Shown piece after piece: positions 52,082 to 61,817 of a DNA stretch of 64,000 nucleotides. Position 1 is the first letter of the stretch. Every line of letters begins with the position of its first letter. A model generated the notes under the pieces. That model made no database searches and was not told the origin of the DNA. It worked only from the letters and a program-made list of their open reading frames with translations. The translations under genes were made by a program, and so were the position numbers. The stretch comes from Desulfovibrionaceae bacterium (GTDB lineage Bacteria; Desulfobacterota; Desulfovibrionia; Desulfovibrionales; Desulfovibrionaceae), in assembly GCA_009782775.1 (NCBI GenBank), contig WRIL01000003.1, positions 1 through 64,000 on the forward strand. Reading direction: 5' to 3'.

Positions 52082-54118
52082 ATGTGGAATTTGCGGAACC
52101 GCCTTTTGGTCCCCATACTGTTTGTGGCTGGTCTGGGCTTGGGTATCGCCAGTTTCAGCAGCTATTATATAGCCAAGAACGCCTTTGATGAAGCGATTGA
52201 AGCGGATGCGATGGGCAGCGTAAAAAGCCTGACGAATATCATGACGCTTATTTTTCAGTCCGCGATGACGGATGTGGAGCAGATCGCCATGACTCTTCAG
52301 GCGCGTGATATCTTGAACCACCCCAATGACCCCGAAAAAATTCCGCCTTTTCTGGAATTCTTGTCGGCGCTGAGCAAAAGCAAACCCTATTACCAGCTTG
52401 CCATCATCCTGGACAAAACGGGAATCGTTTTGGCCAGCACGGCGGGCAGCGGCGTGGGGGACAGCCGCGGCGACCGCGCCTATTTCAAAAGCGCGATGCA
52501 GGGACAGACGGTCATTTCCGACCCCATCTACAGCCGCACCACGCAAAAAAGCGTGATCATCATCTGCGCCCCGGTCCGCCAGGATAAGGAAATAATCGGC
52601 TGTGTGTACGTCAGCGTCGATCTCCAGACACTAAGCGACATGTATGTAAAAAACATCGTCCTTGGGGAACGCGGCTATGCAGCCATGTTTACCAATAAAG
52701 GGGATGTCGTCGCCCATCGTGACGCCGGGCAGATTATGTCGGAAGAGTTGAGCAAATCGGAAGTGGCCCAGCGTATAAAAAACCTCGCCGATCCGGCTGG
52801 AAGCTTTACCGCGCATTTCGGCGGAAAGGAGATCGTATATTTTTATCAGCAGGATCCACTGACGAAATGGTGGTGCCTGATACGCGCCGAACCGGAGGAC
52901 ATCCATTCCCCGGTGCTCTTCCTGGGTAGAATAAACATGGTTATCGCCATTTCCGTGGCCCTGGCCATTGCCCTGGTCGTATTCCTCGTCGTGCGCAAAA
53001 TAGTATTCGCGCTGGATCAGGGCGTCCATTTCGCCAGCGCGATCGCGGGAGGAGATTTACAGAGGACGCTCAACGTGGAACGTAGCGATGAAATCGGCGA
53101 ATTAGCTGATGCGCTGCGGCACATGGTGATGAATCTGAAAGGGATGATCGCCACGGCGGAACAGAAGGGCGAGGAAGCCGCGGAGCAGTCCGAAAAGGCG
53201 AAAAACGCCATGCGGGAAGCCGAAGAAGCGCGGCATGCCGCCGAACGGGCCAAAAGCGAGGGTATGCGCCAAGCGGGTGAACGTCTGGCGGCTATCGCCG
53301 GAAAGATGCAAACCACTACGGAGCAACTGATCGATAATATACAACGGGCCGAAGACGGAGCCGACGTGCAGCGGACGCGCGCCGAAGCAAACGCCGCCTC
53401 CATGGAGGAAATGAACGGCACGGTGCTGGAAGTAGCCAGAAACGCAGGCTCGGCTGCCGGAAGCGCGGAAGAAACCAGGGGCAACGCCGTTGAAGGCGCG
53501 AAAATCGTAACCAGCGTGGTACAGGCCATTGGCGAGGTGGTTCAGAAAACCACCTCCCTGAAAGGCGATCTCGACCAACTGGGTAAACAGGCCGATGGCA
53601 TAGGCCAGATTATGAACGTAATCACCGACATAGCCGACCAAACCAACCTGCTGGCCCTGAACGCCGCGATAGAGGCCGCCAGGGCCGGCGAGGCCGGCCG
53701 CGGTTTCGCCGTGGTAGCCGACGAAGTGCGCAAGCTGGCGGAAAAAACCATGCAGGCCACCAAGGAAGTCGGCGATGCGGTGAAGGCAATCCAGGCCGGA
53801 ACACGCGGCAGCATCCAGGGCATGGAAGAGGCCTCCGTCTCCGTCGACAAAAGCACGGAGATGGTGCGGCAGGCGGGCGCGTCTTTACAGACCATTGTGG
53901 AAATCGCCGAATCCACGGCCGACAGGGTGCGTTCCATAGCCACGGCTAGTGAGGAACAGTCCGCCGCCAGCGAGGAGATCAACCGGGGAACGACGGAAAT
54001 CCATCGGATCGCGGAAGAAACCACGGGCTTGATGCGCCGCGCCCACGATGAGATGGAGGGGCTGCATGTGCTGGTCGATGAAATCCAGCACCTCGTCGAT
54101 GAATTGAAAAACGCATGA
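52082..54118 (+). CDS. Methyl-accepting chemotaxis protein
   Basis: A 678-residue chemoreceptor. One membrane segment near the N-terminus (about 8-29), a periplasmic dCache-like sensor domain (about 35-275, with [17 protein letters not shown] and [13 protein letters not shown]), a second membrane segment (about 283-306), HAMP (about 307-360), a long coiled coil and the signalling tip with [20 protein letters not shown] and [18 protein letters not shown]. It would bind a small ligand and control the flagellar motor through CheA. Its stop overlaps radC by four bases. No C-terminal CheR-binding pentapeptide is evident. AAGGGAG lies upstream. Confidence 0.92.
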   Translation: MWNLRNRLLVPILFVAGLGLGIASFSSYYIAKNAFDEAIEADAMGSVKSLTNIMTLIFQSAMTDVEQIAMTLQARDILNHPNDPEKIPPFLEFLSALSKSKPYYQLAIILDKTGIVLASTAGSGVGDSRGDRAYFKSAMQGQTVISDPIYSRTTQKSVIIICAPVRQDKEIIGCVYVSVDLQTLSDMYVKNIVLGERGYAAMFTNKGDVVAHRDAGQIMSEELSKSEVAQRIKNLADPAGSFTAHFGGKEIVYFYQQDPLTKWWCLIRAEPEDIHSPVLFLGRINMVIAISVALAIALVVFLVVRKIVFALDQGVHFASAIAGGDLQRTLNVERSDEIGELADALRHMVMNLKGMIATAEQKGEEAAEQSEKAKNAMREAEEARHAAERAKSEGMRQAGERLAAIAGKMQTTTEQLIDNIQRAEDGADVQRTRAEANAASMEEMNGTVLEVARNAGSAAGSAEETRGNAVEGAKIVTSVVQAIGEVVQKTTSLKGDLDQLGKQADGIGQIMNVITDIADQTNLLALNAAIEAARAGEAGRGFAVVADEVRKLAEKTMQATKEVGDAVKAIQAGTRGSIQGMEEASVSVDKSTEMVRQAGASLQTIVEIAESTADRVRSIATASEEQSAASEEINRGTTEIHRIAEETTGLMRRAHDEMEGLHVLVDEIQHLVDELKNA

Positions 54119-54858
54119 AGAGCCCCGACGGCAGATTCCGCATGAGCGACAGGGCAAAACCGCGCCCAACGGAGTACAAATCAGTGCCGACCATGCATTA
54201 CCACGGACATCGTGAACGCCTGCGCGCCAGGCTCCGGGAGAACCCGGAGGGCCTTGCGGATTACGAGACGCTGGAGTTATTGCTGGCCCAAGTTCTGCCA
54301 CGGCGGGATACCAAGCCCCTGGCCAAGGAGCTGCTCCGGCGCTTCCAGTCGGTCAAAGGAGCGCTGGACGCGAAACCGGCGGAGCTCATGACCCTGAAAG
54401 GCTTTGGCCCGGCCTTGAGCGACGCCTGGCTACTCTGGCGCGAGATCCTGGCCCGCTACGCCGAATCCGCCCCCCGGCGGCACGAAACCTTGGCCTCTCC
54501 GGAGGAAGTGGCCCGCATGGCCAAGGCGCGCCTGGCCGGCCAGGATCGGGAAGAAGTCTGGCTGGCCTTTGTGGACGCCCAAAACCGCTTGCTGGCCTGG
54601 GAAAAAGGACAAAAAGGCAGCATTGACGAGGCCGCCTTTTACCCCAGGGAGATTTTGGAACGGGCCTTGACCCTGAAGGCTTCCGGCTTCATCCTGGTGC
54701 ACAACCACCCTGGAGGCAAGGCCGCCCCCTCCGGGGCGGACCTGGAGGCTACCAAAAGACTGCAAGAGGCCGCCAGGACCGTGGACCTGCGTTTTCTTGA
54801 CCATCTCATCGTCACCGCGGACGAAAGCTTCAGCATCATGGGCGATAGACGGCTTTAA
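54115..54858 (+). CDS. radC: RadC-like JAB/MPN domain protein
   Basis: A 247-residue cytosolic protein. The N-terminal part (about 30-110) is a helix-hairpin-helix-like region including [12 protein letters not shown]. The C-terminal part (about 125-245) has the metal-binding MPN signature [20 protein letters not shown] and a later [13 protein letters not shown]. RadC proteins are common in bacteria, once thought to act in DNA repair but with unknown molecular function. It starts with an ATGA overlap at the chemoreceptor stop, an unusual partner for a housekeeping gene. Confidence 0.88.
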   Translation: MKSPDGRFRMSDRAKPRPTEYKSVPTMHYHGHRERLRARLRENPEGLADYETLELLLAQVLPRRDTKPLAKELLRRFQSVKGALDAKPAELMTLKGFGPALSDAWLLWREILARYAESAPRRHETLASPEEVARMAKARLAGQDREEVWLAFVDAQNRLLAWEKGQKGSIDEAAFYPREILERALTLKASGFILVHNHPGGKAAPSGADLEATKRLQEAARTVDLRFLDHLIVTADESFSIMGDRRL

Positions 54859-55119
54859 TCCAAAAAACGCCCCGTCTATTGCCTTTTCCAAGGTATGGCG
54901 TTATACATCCCCCAATCATCATGCGGAGTCTGCGGTGGTAACTGTATCGCGGAACGCTATCTCATTTCCGATGATGACCAGGTCCGGAATTCATAGCTCC
55001 GGCCTAATTTTTGTACATATACATACTATGCAACGCTTTCTTGACTCCGCCGCACACACGCCCGTGCGCAGACGCCGCGCGGTTTTTGCCGTTCCTTCCA
55101 GACCACTGCGAGATATCGC
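54859..55119. other. Intergenic region before the polysaccharide locus
   Basis: These 261 bases lie between radC and the first glycosyltransferase gene. I see no clear terminator and no gene with a convincing start. The stretch near 55010-55025 (TTTTTGTACATATACATAC) is A+T-rich and may contain a promoter for the polysaccharide locus, but no confident -35/-10 pair could be assigned. Confidence 0.3.
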
Positions 55120-55920
55120 ATGACGGCCGGGCTCACGATCATTGTGGCATTTCACCAGCCGTGCCGTCTGCCGGAAGATCCGGCATACCTCCCGGTGCTG
55201 GTCGGCGGTAGCGAATGCGACCATGCCTGCGTGCGCGACAACACAGGCGATCATATCGCGGGAAAAAATCCCTGGTACAGTGAATTGACCGCCCTGTACT
55301 GGGCCTGGAAAAACCTGGATGTGGAATACCTGGGTCTTGCACATTACCGCCGGTATTTCGCCACCTCTCCCTTTCTTTTGAACAGAGAACAAAAATGGCG
55401 GGGCATTCTGACCGGCAAACAGGCCGCGCGGATTTTGGAACAACAGCCAGTCATCCTGCCGCGGCCCCGTCATTACTATATCGAAAGCAAATACAGCCAT
55501 TTCGCGCACGCGCATGGGAAAAACGCGCTCATTGCCGCACGCCAGACCATCCAGGATCGCTTCCCCGGCTATCTGTCCGCCTGGGACACGACCATGGCCA
55601 GCAGATCCGGCCATATTTTCAATATGTTCATCATGCGCCGGGATATCCTGGATACCTACTGCGCCTGGTTCTTTGAAATCCTGTTCGCGGCGGAGGATGC
55701 CCTACGCAAGACCACCGCCGCCATGAACCCGCGCATCATGGGCTATTTGGGGGAACGCCTGTTGGATGTGTGGCTGGAAGTACACAAGCCCCCTTGCGCG
55801 GAACTGCCGGTGGTCAATACGGAAACGCTCAACTGGCCGTCCAAGGTAACCGCGTTCCTGCTACGCGCGATCCGGAGACAACGCGAGGAGAAGCCTGAAA
55901 ATGGCCTTAGCGCTCTTTGA
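55120..55920 (+). CDS. DUF4422-family glycosyltransferase
   Basis: A 266-residue cytosolic protein with the DUF4422 pattern seen in capsule and O-antigen loci: an N-terminal strand (LTIIVAFHQPC), then NPWYSELTALYWAWKNLDVEYLGLAHYRRYF (given here in two parts: NPWYSELTALYWAWKN and YLGLAHYRRYF, about 50-85), and a later MASRSGHIFNMFIMRRDIL. Members are thought to transfer galactofuranose or similar sugars; the substrate here is unknown. The ATG lacks a strong ribosome binding site. It is the first gene of a polysaccharide cluster and overlaps the next small frame by 20 bases. Confidence 0.78.
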   Translation: MTAGLTIIVAFHQPCRLPEDPAYLPVLVGGSECDHACVRDNTGDHIAGKNPWYSELTALYWAWKNLDVEYLGLAHYRRYFATSPFLLNREQKWRGILTGKQAARILEQQPVILPRPRHYYIESKYSHFAHAHGKNALIAARQTIQDRFPGYLSAWDTTMASRSGHIFNMFIMRRDILDTYCAWFFEILFAAEDALRKTTAAMNPRIMGYLGERLLDVWLEVHKPPCAELPVVNTETLNWPSKVTAFLLRAIRRQREEKPENGLSAL

Positions 55921-56137
55921 CATGCTTTTTCCGGATGCCGCCTCCCCTGGCGAAGCGCCCGGTATGTACGCGCGAAAATCTCTCAACGCCAAGATTGGTT
56001 ATGAAGAAAACGCCGGACTGCGCCTGACCGGGCAGGGGCATATCGAACTTTTCAGCATCTCTGCCGTCGAAGAAAAACGTCTCCTGCTGGAACAGCCTTT
56101 TTCCGGAGTCAAGACTGGGGACTTGCCATGGCGATGA
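55901..56137 (+). CDS. Small unknown protein or gene remnant between two glycosyltransferases
   Basis: A 78-residue frame overlaps the end of the DUF4422 gene and the start of the GT2 gene. GAGGAG lies about ten bases upstream of the ATG. It has no recognised domain, signal peptide or membrane segment; a mid-part (NAKIGYEENAGLRLTGQGH) has no family that I know. Both overlaps suit a translationally coupled gene, but it could also be a decayed fragment. Confidence 0.35.
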   Translation: MALALFDMLFPDAASPGEAPGMYARKSLNAKIGYEENAGLRLTGQGHIELFSISAVEEKRLLLEQPFSGVKTGDLPWR

Positions 56138-57474
56138 CCATGTTGCAAACAATGCGGTCAGACATAGGGCGGTTACCAGATCAAAAAACTGTTTCCGTGA
56201 TTGTTCCGACTTACAATTATGCCTTTTTTCTACCCACCGCCATAGCCAGTGTCTTGGCGCAAGGCTGGAAAGATGAGGAATTGGAAATCTTGATTGTGGA
56301 TGATGGCTCTACGGATAATACAGAAGAGATTGCGCGACATTTTCAAAATCTTCATCTTTCCGTCAGATATGTTCGACAGGATAACGCCGGGTTGTCCGCA
56401 GCCCGCAACTGCGGCATTCAAATGGCGCAGGGCGACTATATTGTCTTTTTAGATGCCGACGACATGCTTGCGCCAGGCTATCTGCGTTCACAACTTGGTT
56501 ACCTTGAAGAACATCCAGAGGTGGATATCGCCGTTGCGGCCAATCAACTGGTACGTTCGCTAGGGCCTGTTTCCCTGTTCAGGTCCATTGGCACGTGGCG
56601 TTTGTGCCGGGACTGGCAGGAAATTCATTTGTATTGCAGCAATATCGCTCCACCTCATGCCTTCACCATGCGTAAAAAAGTCTTCAACAAAGAACGTTTT
56701 TTCGATACAAGCCTGGCGGCCTGCGAGGATTATGATTTTTGGTTCACATGTTGCCAGGATGGATTGAAATTCGGCAGCAACGCCCAGGCAATGGTTCTGT
56801 ATCGCAGACATCCATCCAGTATGTCCGCCAATACCGCCCGCCAGAGCCTTCATGATTGTATATTACTTGAAAGAGTATTCCAGGCGCTATGTTCAGCACC
56901 AGATGATAACCTGACCTATGGCAAGCTGATTGCCTGCATATATGGCTGTCTGAAGGTCATACGGCGCATTCTCCCCTTTGATGTGCGGCTCGCGAAGGAT
57001 ATCGTCACCCAAAAGCTTGTGCCTCTACTGGACCGCACGAACGATTATCACATCGATTATGCGCAAATACAGCCATATGCTCATATTGTACAACATTATC
57101 AAAATATGTCCAGCATAGCTGCACGGTTGCCACGATTAATCAGCCCAGTAGGAAAATATCTTACATTGCTTCAAGCTGAAGGGATCAATACTTTAAAACT
57201 AATGTACCACACAAAGCAGAAAAATATACATTTTACTCAATCACAGCAGTATTGGTTTATCTTATATCATCTAATTCTGACGCTCTACACGAAACAAAAA
57301 AATGTATATTTTGTTCTAACACGACTTCAGTGTCTTGCCTTATATCGTCTGGTTTCTGAAATTAACCGTCATAATCCCTTTTTTGTTTCGCTAGTGCGAT
57401 ATTGCCTGGAGCGACTAACGCGTTTCCCGCACATTTTGGAGCAAAAAATTTTCAAAATTTTTTGCTCCCGGTAG
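56128..57474 (+). CDS. Family 2 glycosyltransferase
   Basis: A 448-residue protein. The GT-A domain (about 20-240) has SVIVPTYNYAFFLPTAIASV, LIVDDGSTDNTEEI and DNAGLSAARNCGI, then VFLDADDML (the metal-binding DxD region) near residue 110. The C-terminal 180 residues are of unknown fold and the codons there become A+T-rich. Such enzymes add a sugar to a lipid-linked glycan. It starts ten bases before the end of the small preceding frame. The last codons contain a 14-base inverted repeat that could form a hairpin. Sugar specificity is unknown. Confidence 0.87.
   Translation: MAMTMLQTMRSDIGRLPDQKTVSVIVPTYNYAFFLPTAIASVLAQGWKDEELEILIVDDGSTDNTEEIARHFQNLHLSVRYVRQDNAGLSAARNCGIQMAQGDYIVFLDADDMLAPGYLRSQLGYLEEHPEVDIAVAANQLVRSLGPVSLFRSIGTWRLCRDWQEIHLYCSNIAPPHAFTMRKKVFNKERFFDTSLAACEDYDFWFTCCQDGLKFGSNAQAMVLYRRHPSSMSANTARQSLHDCILLERVFQALCSAPDDNLTYGKLIACIYGCLKVIRRILPFDVRLAKDIVTQKLVPLLDRTNDYHIDYAQIQPYAHIVQHYQNMSSIAARLPRLISPVGKYLTLLQAEGINTLKLMYHTKQKNIHFTQSQQYWFILYHLILTLYTKQKNVYFVLTRLQCLALYRLVSEINRHNPFFVSLVRYCLERLTRFPHILEQKIFKIFCSR
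57439..57467. repeat. Perfect 14-bp inverted repeat at the end of the GT2 gene
   Basis: GAGCAAAAAATTTT and AAAATTTTTTGCTC flank a single base. It lies inside the last codons of the GT2 gene, eight codons to two codons before the stop, and the next gene starts 13 bases after the repeat. It could form a strong hairpin on either strand and resembles a terminator arm pair without a separate T-run. Confidence 0.6.
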
Positions 57475-57479
57475 CTGTT

Positions 57480-58973
57480 ATGCGTAAATCACAGCATATT
57501 CTGCGCAATGTGAAAAAGATTCTCCTTTGCATTCCAATACTCTCTCTTTTTATTCGGGCTTGCAGAAAACTTCTGCGCATAACGCTGAGCGCTCGCTATA
57601 ACTGCCTATGGGCGGAAAAAAGCATCGCGCCGGCCCGTAGGCCAAGCATGGGCTATTTTTGGCGCTTGCAGGCCGACATACATTTCATACGGTACAGGCA
57701 GCCGGACGCCTCATCGCCAGCCATCCCCGGATTGTCGCATCCTGGAGAATTGCCGCCGATGCTCAGCAAGGGTAAACCAAAAGTGACATTATTTACCGGC
57801 ACAATGGGGCCCGGGGGAGCTGAGTGGCAGGTTTGTCTGCTGGCCAGAGAATTGCAAAGAAAAGGCTGCCCTGTCCGGGTTGTGGTTATGAACAGTTATG
57901 GCTCTGGAGGGCATCGGACGCCGTGGCTGCACAAGAATGGCATACCCTGCGTTGCCATGCATACCGACCCGCCTCTTTTTCTCCTCCCGACAAAACCTCT
58001 GCCGCATCAGGCTGACATTCTGGCCATGCTGCCCCGGCGTGCCCGCACGGATTGCATGAATTTGTGCGCCCACCTGGCTCTGGATCCGCCGGACATTCTG
58101 CACTGCTTTCTGGATTACTCCAATATTATCGGGGCCTACGCCGGACTGCTCAGCGGCGTCCCTGCCCTGCGCCTGTCCTTACGCTCTATGAATCCTAGCT
58201 CCTATCTGTACTACGAGAACTGGTGGCGGCCAAGTTATCGTTACCTGCTGCAATACCCGCAAATACGCCTGGAGGCTAACTCGCATTTTGCCGCGCTGGA
58301 TTACCAGGATTGGCTGGAGTCGTCCCCCATGCCGGAGGTCATTCCAAATGCCGTGGATACTGCTCCCTTCGATTTCCAGCCTTCCGACACTCGTGAGCAA
58401 ATACGCCAAAACCTTGGCCTGGAAGTCGATACACCACTGGTGTTGACCGTGTTGCGCCTGGAAGAAGAAAAATGCCCACTGGACATGTTGCGGATCTTTG
58501 CGGAACTGCGCAAAAGCCGGATCAACGCGCGCTTGATTCATGTGGGCATCGGCTATATGCTGAAAGAGGCGACGCAGTTTGCCCGCTCTCTGAACCTTGG
58601 GGATAGCGTGCTGTTTTTAGGCGCGCGGCATGACATTCCGGCCCTGATGGCGGCGGCGGACGCTCTTCTCCTCACTTCGCGCGTGGAAAGCTCCCCCAAT
58701 GTGCTGCTGGAAGCCATGGCTGCCGGCCTACCCTTTGTCGCGCCGCGTGTGGGCGGGGTGCCGGAATTGGCCTCTAACGGTGAAAATGGCTTCCTGGAGG
58801 CTCACGGCGATATTGCGGCTATGGCGAAGCGCTTGGGCTTGCTGCTGGAAAATAAAGAACTGGCCCGAAGCATGGGGGCAAAGGGCAGGGGCAATGTTGC
58901 CGCCATGTACACACCTGAACGGCTGGTTGATAATGTTCTGGCCGCCTATGGCCGGCAATTCGCCGCCTTGTAA
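57480..58973 (+). CDS. Family 4 glycosyltransferase
   Basis: A 497-residue GT-B-type transferase. A hydrophobic segment lies near residues 13-27, then an unrelated N-terminal extension. The glycosyltransferase part starts near VTLFTGTMGPGGAEWQVCLLA (about 101-121, the glycine-rich donor/acceptor loop). The C-terminal domain contains VLTVLRLEEEKCPLDML, the family's lysine site, and ESSPNVLLEAMAAGLPFVA (about 428-446, with the E-x7-E motif), all typical of GT4. It lies in the polysaccharide locus. The start at ATG 57480 has no clear ribosome binding site; an upstream in-frame start is possible. Confidence 0.86.
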   Translation: MRKSQHILRNVKKILLCIPILSLFIRACRKLLRITLSARYNCLWAEKSIAPARRPSMGYFWRLQADIHFIRYRQPDASSPAIPGLSHPGELPPMLSKGKPKVTLFTGTMGPGGAEWQVCLLARELQRKGCPVRVVVMNSYGSGGHRTPWLHKNGIPCVAMHTDPPLFLLPTKPLPHQADILAMLPRRARTDCMNLCAHLALDPPDILHCFLDYSNIIGAYAGLLSGVPALRLSLRSMNPSSYLYYENWWRPSYRYLLQYPQIRLEANSHFAALDYQDWLESSPMPEVIPNAVDTAPFDFQPSDTREQIRQNLGLEVDTPLVLTVLRLEEEKCPLDMLRIFAELRKSRINARLIHVGIGYMLKEATQFARSLNLGDSVLFLGARHDIPALMAAADALLLTSRVESSPNVLLEAMAAGLPFVAPRVGGVPELASNGENGFLEAHGDIAAMAKRLGLLLENKELARSMGAKGRGNVAAMYTPERLVDNVLAAYGRQFAAL

Positions 58974-59014
58974 TGAAACCCGTTAATAGACAATGAGCTG
59001 CGGAAAATAAAACC

Positions 59015-60988
59015 ATGTGCGGCATAACCGGATTCTGGAATCTGCGGACGGATGAGAGCGTTGAGGTCATGCGCGGCCGCATCACGCCCATGACCAACAG
59101 CATGTTCGCACGCGGGCCGGACAGCGGCGGTCTGTGGCTGTCGCCGCAAAACGGCCTGGCGCTCGGACATCGGCGACTGGCCATACAAGACCTTTCGCCG
59201 GCCGGGCCTCAGCCCATGACCACGGCGGACGGCCGTTATGTCCTCTGCTGCAACGGCGAAATTTACCACCACGAGCCGCTCCGAACGGAACTGGAGGCCG
59301 CCGGGGCATGCTTCCGAGGGCATACAGACACGGAAACCCTGTTATACGGTTGCGCCCTGCTGGGCGTGGAGCAAGCCATATCCCGGCTTAACGGCGTATT
59401 CGCCTTCGCCTTCTGGGATAACCGGGGAAAAATACTGACCCTGGCCCGCGACAGAATGGGGGTAAAACCTCTCTATTGGGGCAAATTCGGCGACCTCTTC
59501 CTGTTCGGGTCGGAACTCAAACCCCTGACGCTCCACAGCGGCTGGGAAAAGCGCGTCAACCTAGATGCCGTGGCCGGCCTGATGGATGTCTGCTACATAC
59601 CGGCCCCGCTCTCCATTTACGAGGGCATCCAAAAACTGCGGCCCGGGCATCTGCTGGAAGTGACGGGTGATGGAAACATACGCGAGCGTTGCTGGTGGAA
59701 CCCCCTGAATACCCTGCTCTCATGCCGGCAAAACCGGCTGCGCGGCGATGACAGAGAGTTGATTGACGGCCTGGATGAACTGCTGCGCGATGCCGTTAAA
59801 ACCCGCATGGCTTCGAACGTGCCTCCGGGCGCCTTTCTCTCGGGCGGGGTTGATTCCTCCGCGGTGGCAGCGCTCATGCAGGTTCAGTCCGGCAGGCCCA
59901 TCAGGACCTTTTCCATCGGTTTCGATGAAAAGGACTACAATGAAGCGCCTTTTGCCAGGGCCGTAGCCGAACATCTGGGCACGGATCATACTGAAGAATA
60001 CATGACGGCAGGAGAGGCTCTGGAGATTATCCCGCAACTGGCCTCTTTTTATGACGAACCCTTTGCCGACTCTTCCCAGCTGCCGACTTTTCTGCTTTCG
60101 CGCCTTGCCAAAAAGCATGTATCCGTGGCCCTTTCCGGAGACGGGGGGGACGAATTTTTTTGCGGCTATGCCCGATATGCCCATTGCGTCCACGCTTACG
60201 AGCACGGCAGCCGCCCGCGCTGGCAGCAGGCGATCATTCTTGGCCTGGCAGCCGCTTTTTCTGAAAACACCCTCAACCGTCTAGCCTACCTGTTGCCGGC
60301 CTCCGCGCGTCCGCCGCATTTTGGCAGGCGCGTCAAAAACTTCGCCGCCAAATTCGCGGATCCGATCAGCTTCTACCGGGCAAGCTATATGCGCCATTGG
60401 CCGGACGCGGCCTCCATGGTCATAGGCGCAACATTGCCTGAACCAGAGTACGCCGACGCGTCCCTGACCAAACGCATTCCCGATATGTACGGCCTCATGC
60501 AGTTTTTGGACATAGTGAGCTACCTGCCCGATGACTGCCTGGTCAAGGTGGATCGTGCCGGCATGGCTGTATCGCTGGAAACCAGAGCGCCGCTTCTGGA
60601 TAGTCGGGTCTATGATTTTGTATGGAGCCTGCCGGAGGGGGCATTGACCCGCGGCGGGCAAAGCAAATGGCCGTTACGTGAGGTTCTGTACCGCTATGTG
60701 CCCAAAGAACTGATTGAAAGACCCAAAATGGGGTTTGGCGTGCCTATTGAACACTGGCTGCGCGGCCCCCTGCGGGAGTGGTGTTCCGATCTGCTGGATC
60801 CGGCGCGGCTGAAGAAAGATGGATTTCTGCGTCCCGAAACTATTCAGCCCGTGTGGCAAAAGCATCTGGCCGGAAAAAATTACCACTACTGGCTGTGGAA
60901 TGTGCTGATGTTCCAGGCTTGGCTGGAAGAGCGGAGCAAGATGCCGGCTATTCGTGAGGCGCCCCTTGCGGAGGTGGCAGTTGCATAA
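59015..60988 (+). CDS. asnB: Asparagine synthase (glutamine-hydrolysing)-like amidotransferase
   Basis: A 657-residue protein. The N-terminal glutaminase begins MCGITGFWN with the catalytic cysteine at position 2 after Met removal, followed by HRRLAIQDLSPAG and CNGEIYHHEPLR. The C-terminal ATP-pyrophosphatase synthase domain has FLSGGVDSSAVAALMQ and SGDGGDEFFCGYARY. These enzymes make asparagine, but copies inside polysaccharide loci often amidate sugar acids. Its position between a GT4 gene and ABC exporter genes favours the second role here. The ABC permease start overlaps its stop codon. Confidence 0.88.
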   Translation: MCGITGFWNLRTDESVEVMRGRITPMTNSMFARGPDSGGLWLSPQNGLALGHRRLAIQDLSPAGPQPMTTADGRYVLCCNGEIYHHEPLRTELEAAGACFRGHTDTETLLYGCALLGVEQAISRLNGVFAFAFWDNRGKILTLARDRMGVKPLYWGKFGDLFLFGSELKPLTLHSGWEKRVNLDAVAGLMDVCYIPAPLSIYEGIQKLRPGHLLEVTGDGNIRERCWWNPLNTLLSCRQNRLRGDDRELIDGLDELLRDAVKTRMASNVPPGAFLSGGVDSSAVAALMQVQSGRPIRTFSIGFDEKDYNEAPFARAVAEHLGTDHTEEYMTAGEALEIIPQLASFYDEPFADSSQLPTFLLSRLAKKHVSVALSGDGGDEFFCGYARYAHCVHAYEHGSRPRWQQAIILGLAAAFSENTLNRLAYLLPASARPPHFGRRVKNFAAKFADPISFYRASYMRHWPDAASMVIGATLPEPEYADASLTKRIPDMYGLMQFLDIVSYLPDDCLVKVDRAGMAVSLETRAPLLDSRVYDFVWSLPEGALTRGGQSKWPLREVLYRYVPKELIERPKMGFGVPIEHWLRGPLREWCSDLLDPARLKKDGFLRPETIQPVWQKHLAGKNYHYWLWNVLMFQAWLEERSKMPAIREAPLAEVAVA

Positions 60989-61817
60989 CTCCGGCCCTGT
61001 GAAAAAAAATATTATCACCCCCGACAAAGCGTGGTGGATGCCCCCGTTAACTGAAGTGTGGGAGAAGCGCGAACTTTTCAGCATGTTCGTCCGGCGACAG
61101 TTTCTTGTCCGCTACAAGCAGTCGATTCTCGGCGTACTGTGGTCCGTGCTCACGCCCCTGGGGACGCTCTTCGTATTCTGGCTGCTCTTCGGCCTTGTGC
61201 TGAAGGTGCCTTCCGATGGCTATCCTTATGTACTCTTCGCCTTTGCGGGGCTGACGCCTTGGAACATTTTCAATTCCTCCGCCATGAGCACCGCGAGTTC
61301 TCTGCAGGAGCAAATGGGCATTGTCTCCAAGGTGTATTTTCCGCGCATTATGCTGCCCTTTGTAACATTGACGCGCGAATTTCTGGACGCGTCCATTGCC
61401 ATGCTGCTGGTGATTATGTTCTTCGCGTTACACGGCTATTTGCCCACCTGGCGTTTTTTGCTGCTGCCGGTTGTTCTGGGGGCGGCGCTTTTCAGCGGGC
61501 TTGCCGTTGGTCTCGCCTTTGCCGGCCCCATCGTGCGCTTCCGTGACCTGCGCGTTCCTTTGAACTACGTGTTGCAGCTTGCCATGTATATCACCCCTGT
61601 CATCTATCCCCCGACGGTGATTCCCGAAGCCTACCGCTGGATTATCGAGCTGAACCCCATGTATTGGGTCATTCAGGTCTCGCGCTGGTGCCTTTTGGGG
61701 CAAAGTTTCGCGGTAAGCGGCCTGCTCTATGGCTGCCTGTGCTTCATGGTCTTTATGCTGCTGATCGGCTGGCTGCTCTTTGCCTACACGGAACGGAGAA
61801 TCGTGGATGTCCAGTGA
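60981..61817 (+). CDS. wzm: Polysaccharide ABC transporter permease (Wzm-like)
   Basis: A 278-residue membrane protein with about six membrane segments. FVRRQFLVRYKQSILGVLWS (about 35-54) is the signature of ABC-2 type polysaccharide permeases, with FAFAGLTPWNIFNSSAMS and VRFRDLRVPLNYVLQLAMYI after it. With Wzt it exports lipid-linked O-antigen or capsule chains. I chose the TTG at 60981, preceded by GGAGG with a six-base gap, inside the asnB stop region; an alternative GTG start lies at 60954. It overlaps wzt by 11 bases. Confidence 0.88.
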   Translation: MHNSGPVKKNIITPDKAWWMPPLTEVWEKRELFSMFVRRQFLVRYKQSILGVLWSVLTPLGTLFVFWLLFGLVLKVPSDGYPYVLFAFAGLTPWNIFNSSAMSTASSLQEQMGIVSKVYFPRIMLPFVTLTREFLDASIAMLLVIMFFALHGYLPTWRFLLLPVVLGAALFSGLAVGLAFAGPIVRFRDLRVPLNYVLQLAMYITPVIYPPTVIPEAYRWIIELNPMYWVIQVSRWCLLGQSFAVSGLLYGCLCFMVFMLLIGWLLFAYTERRIVDVQ

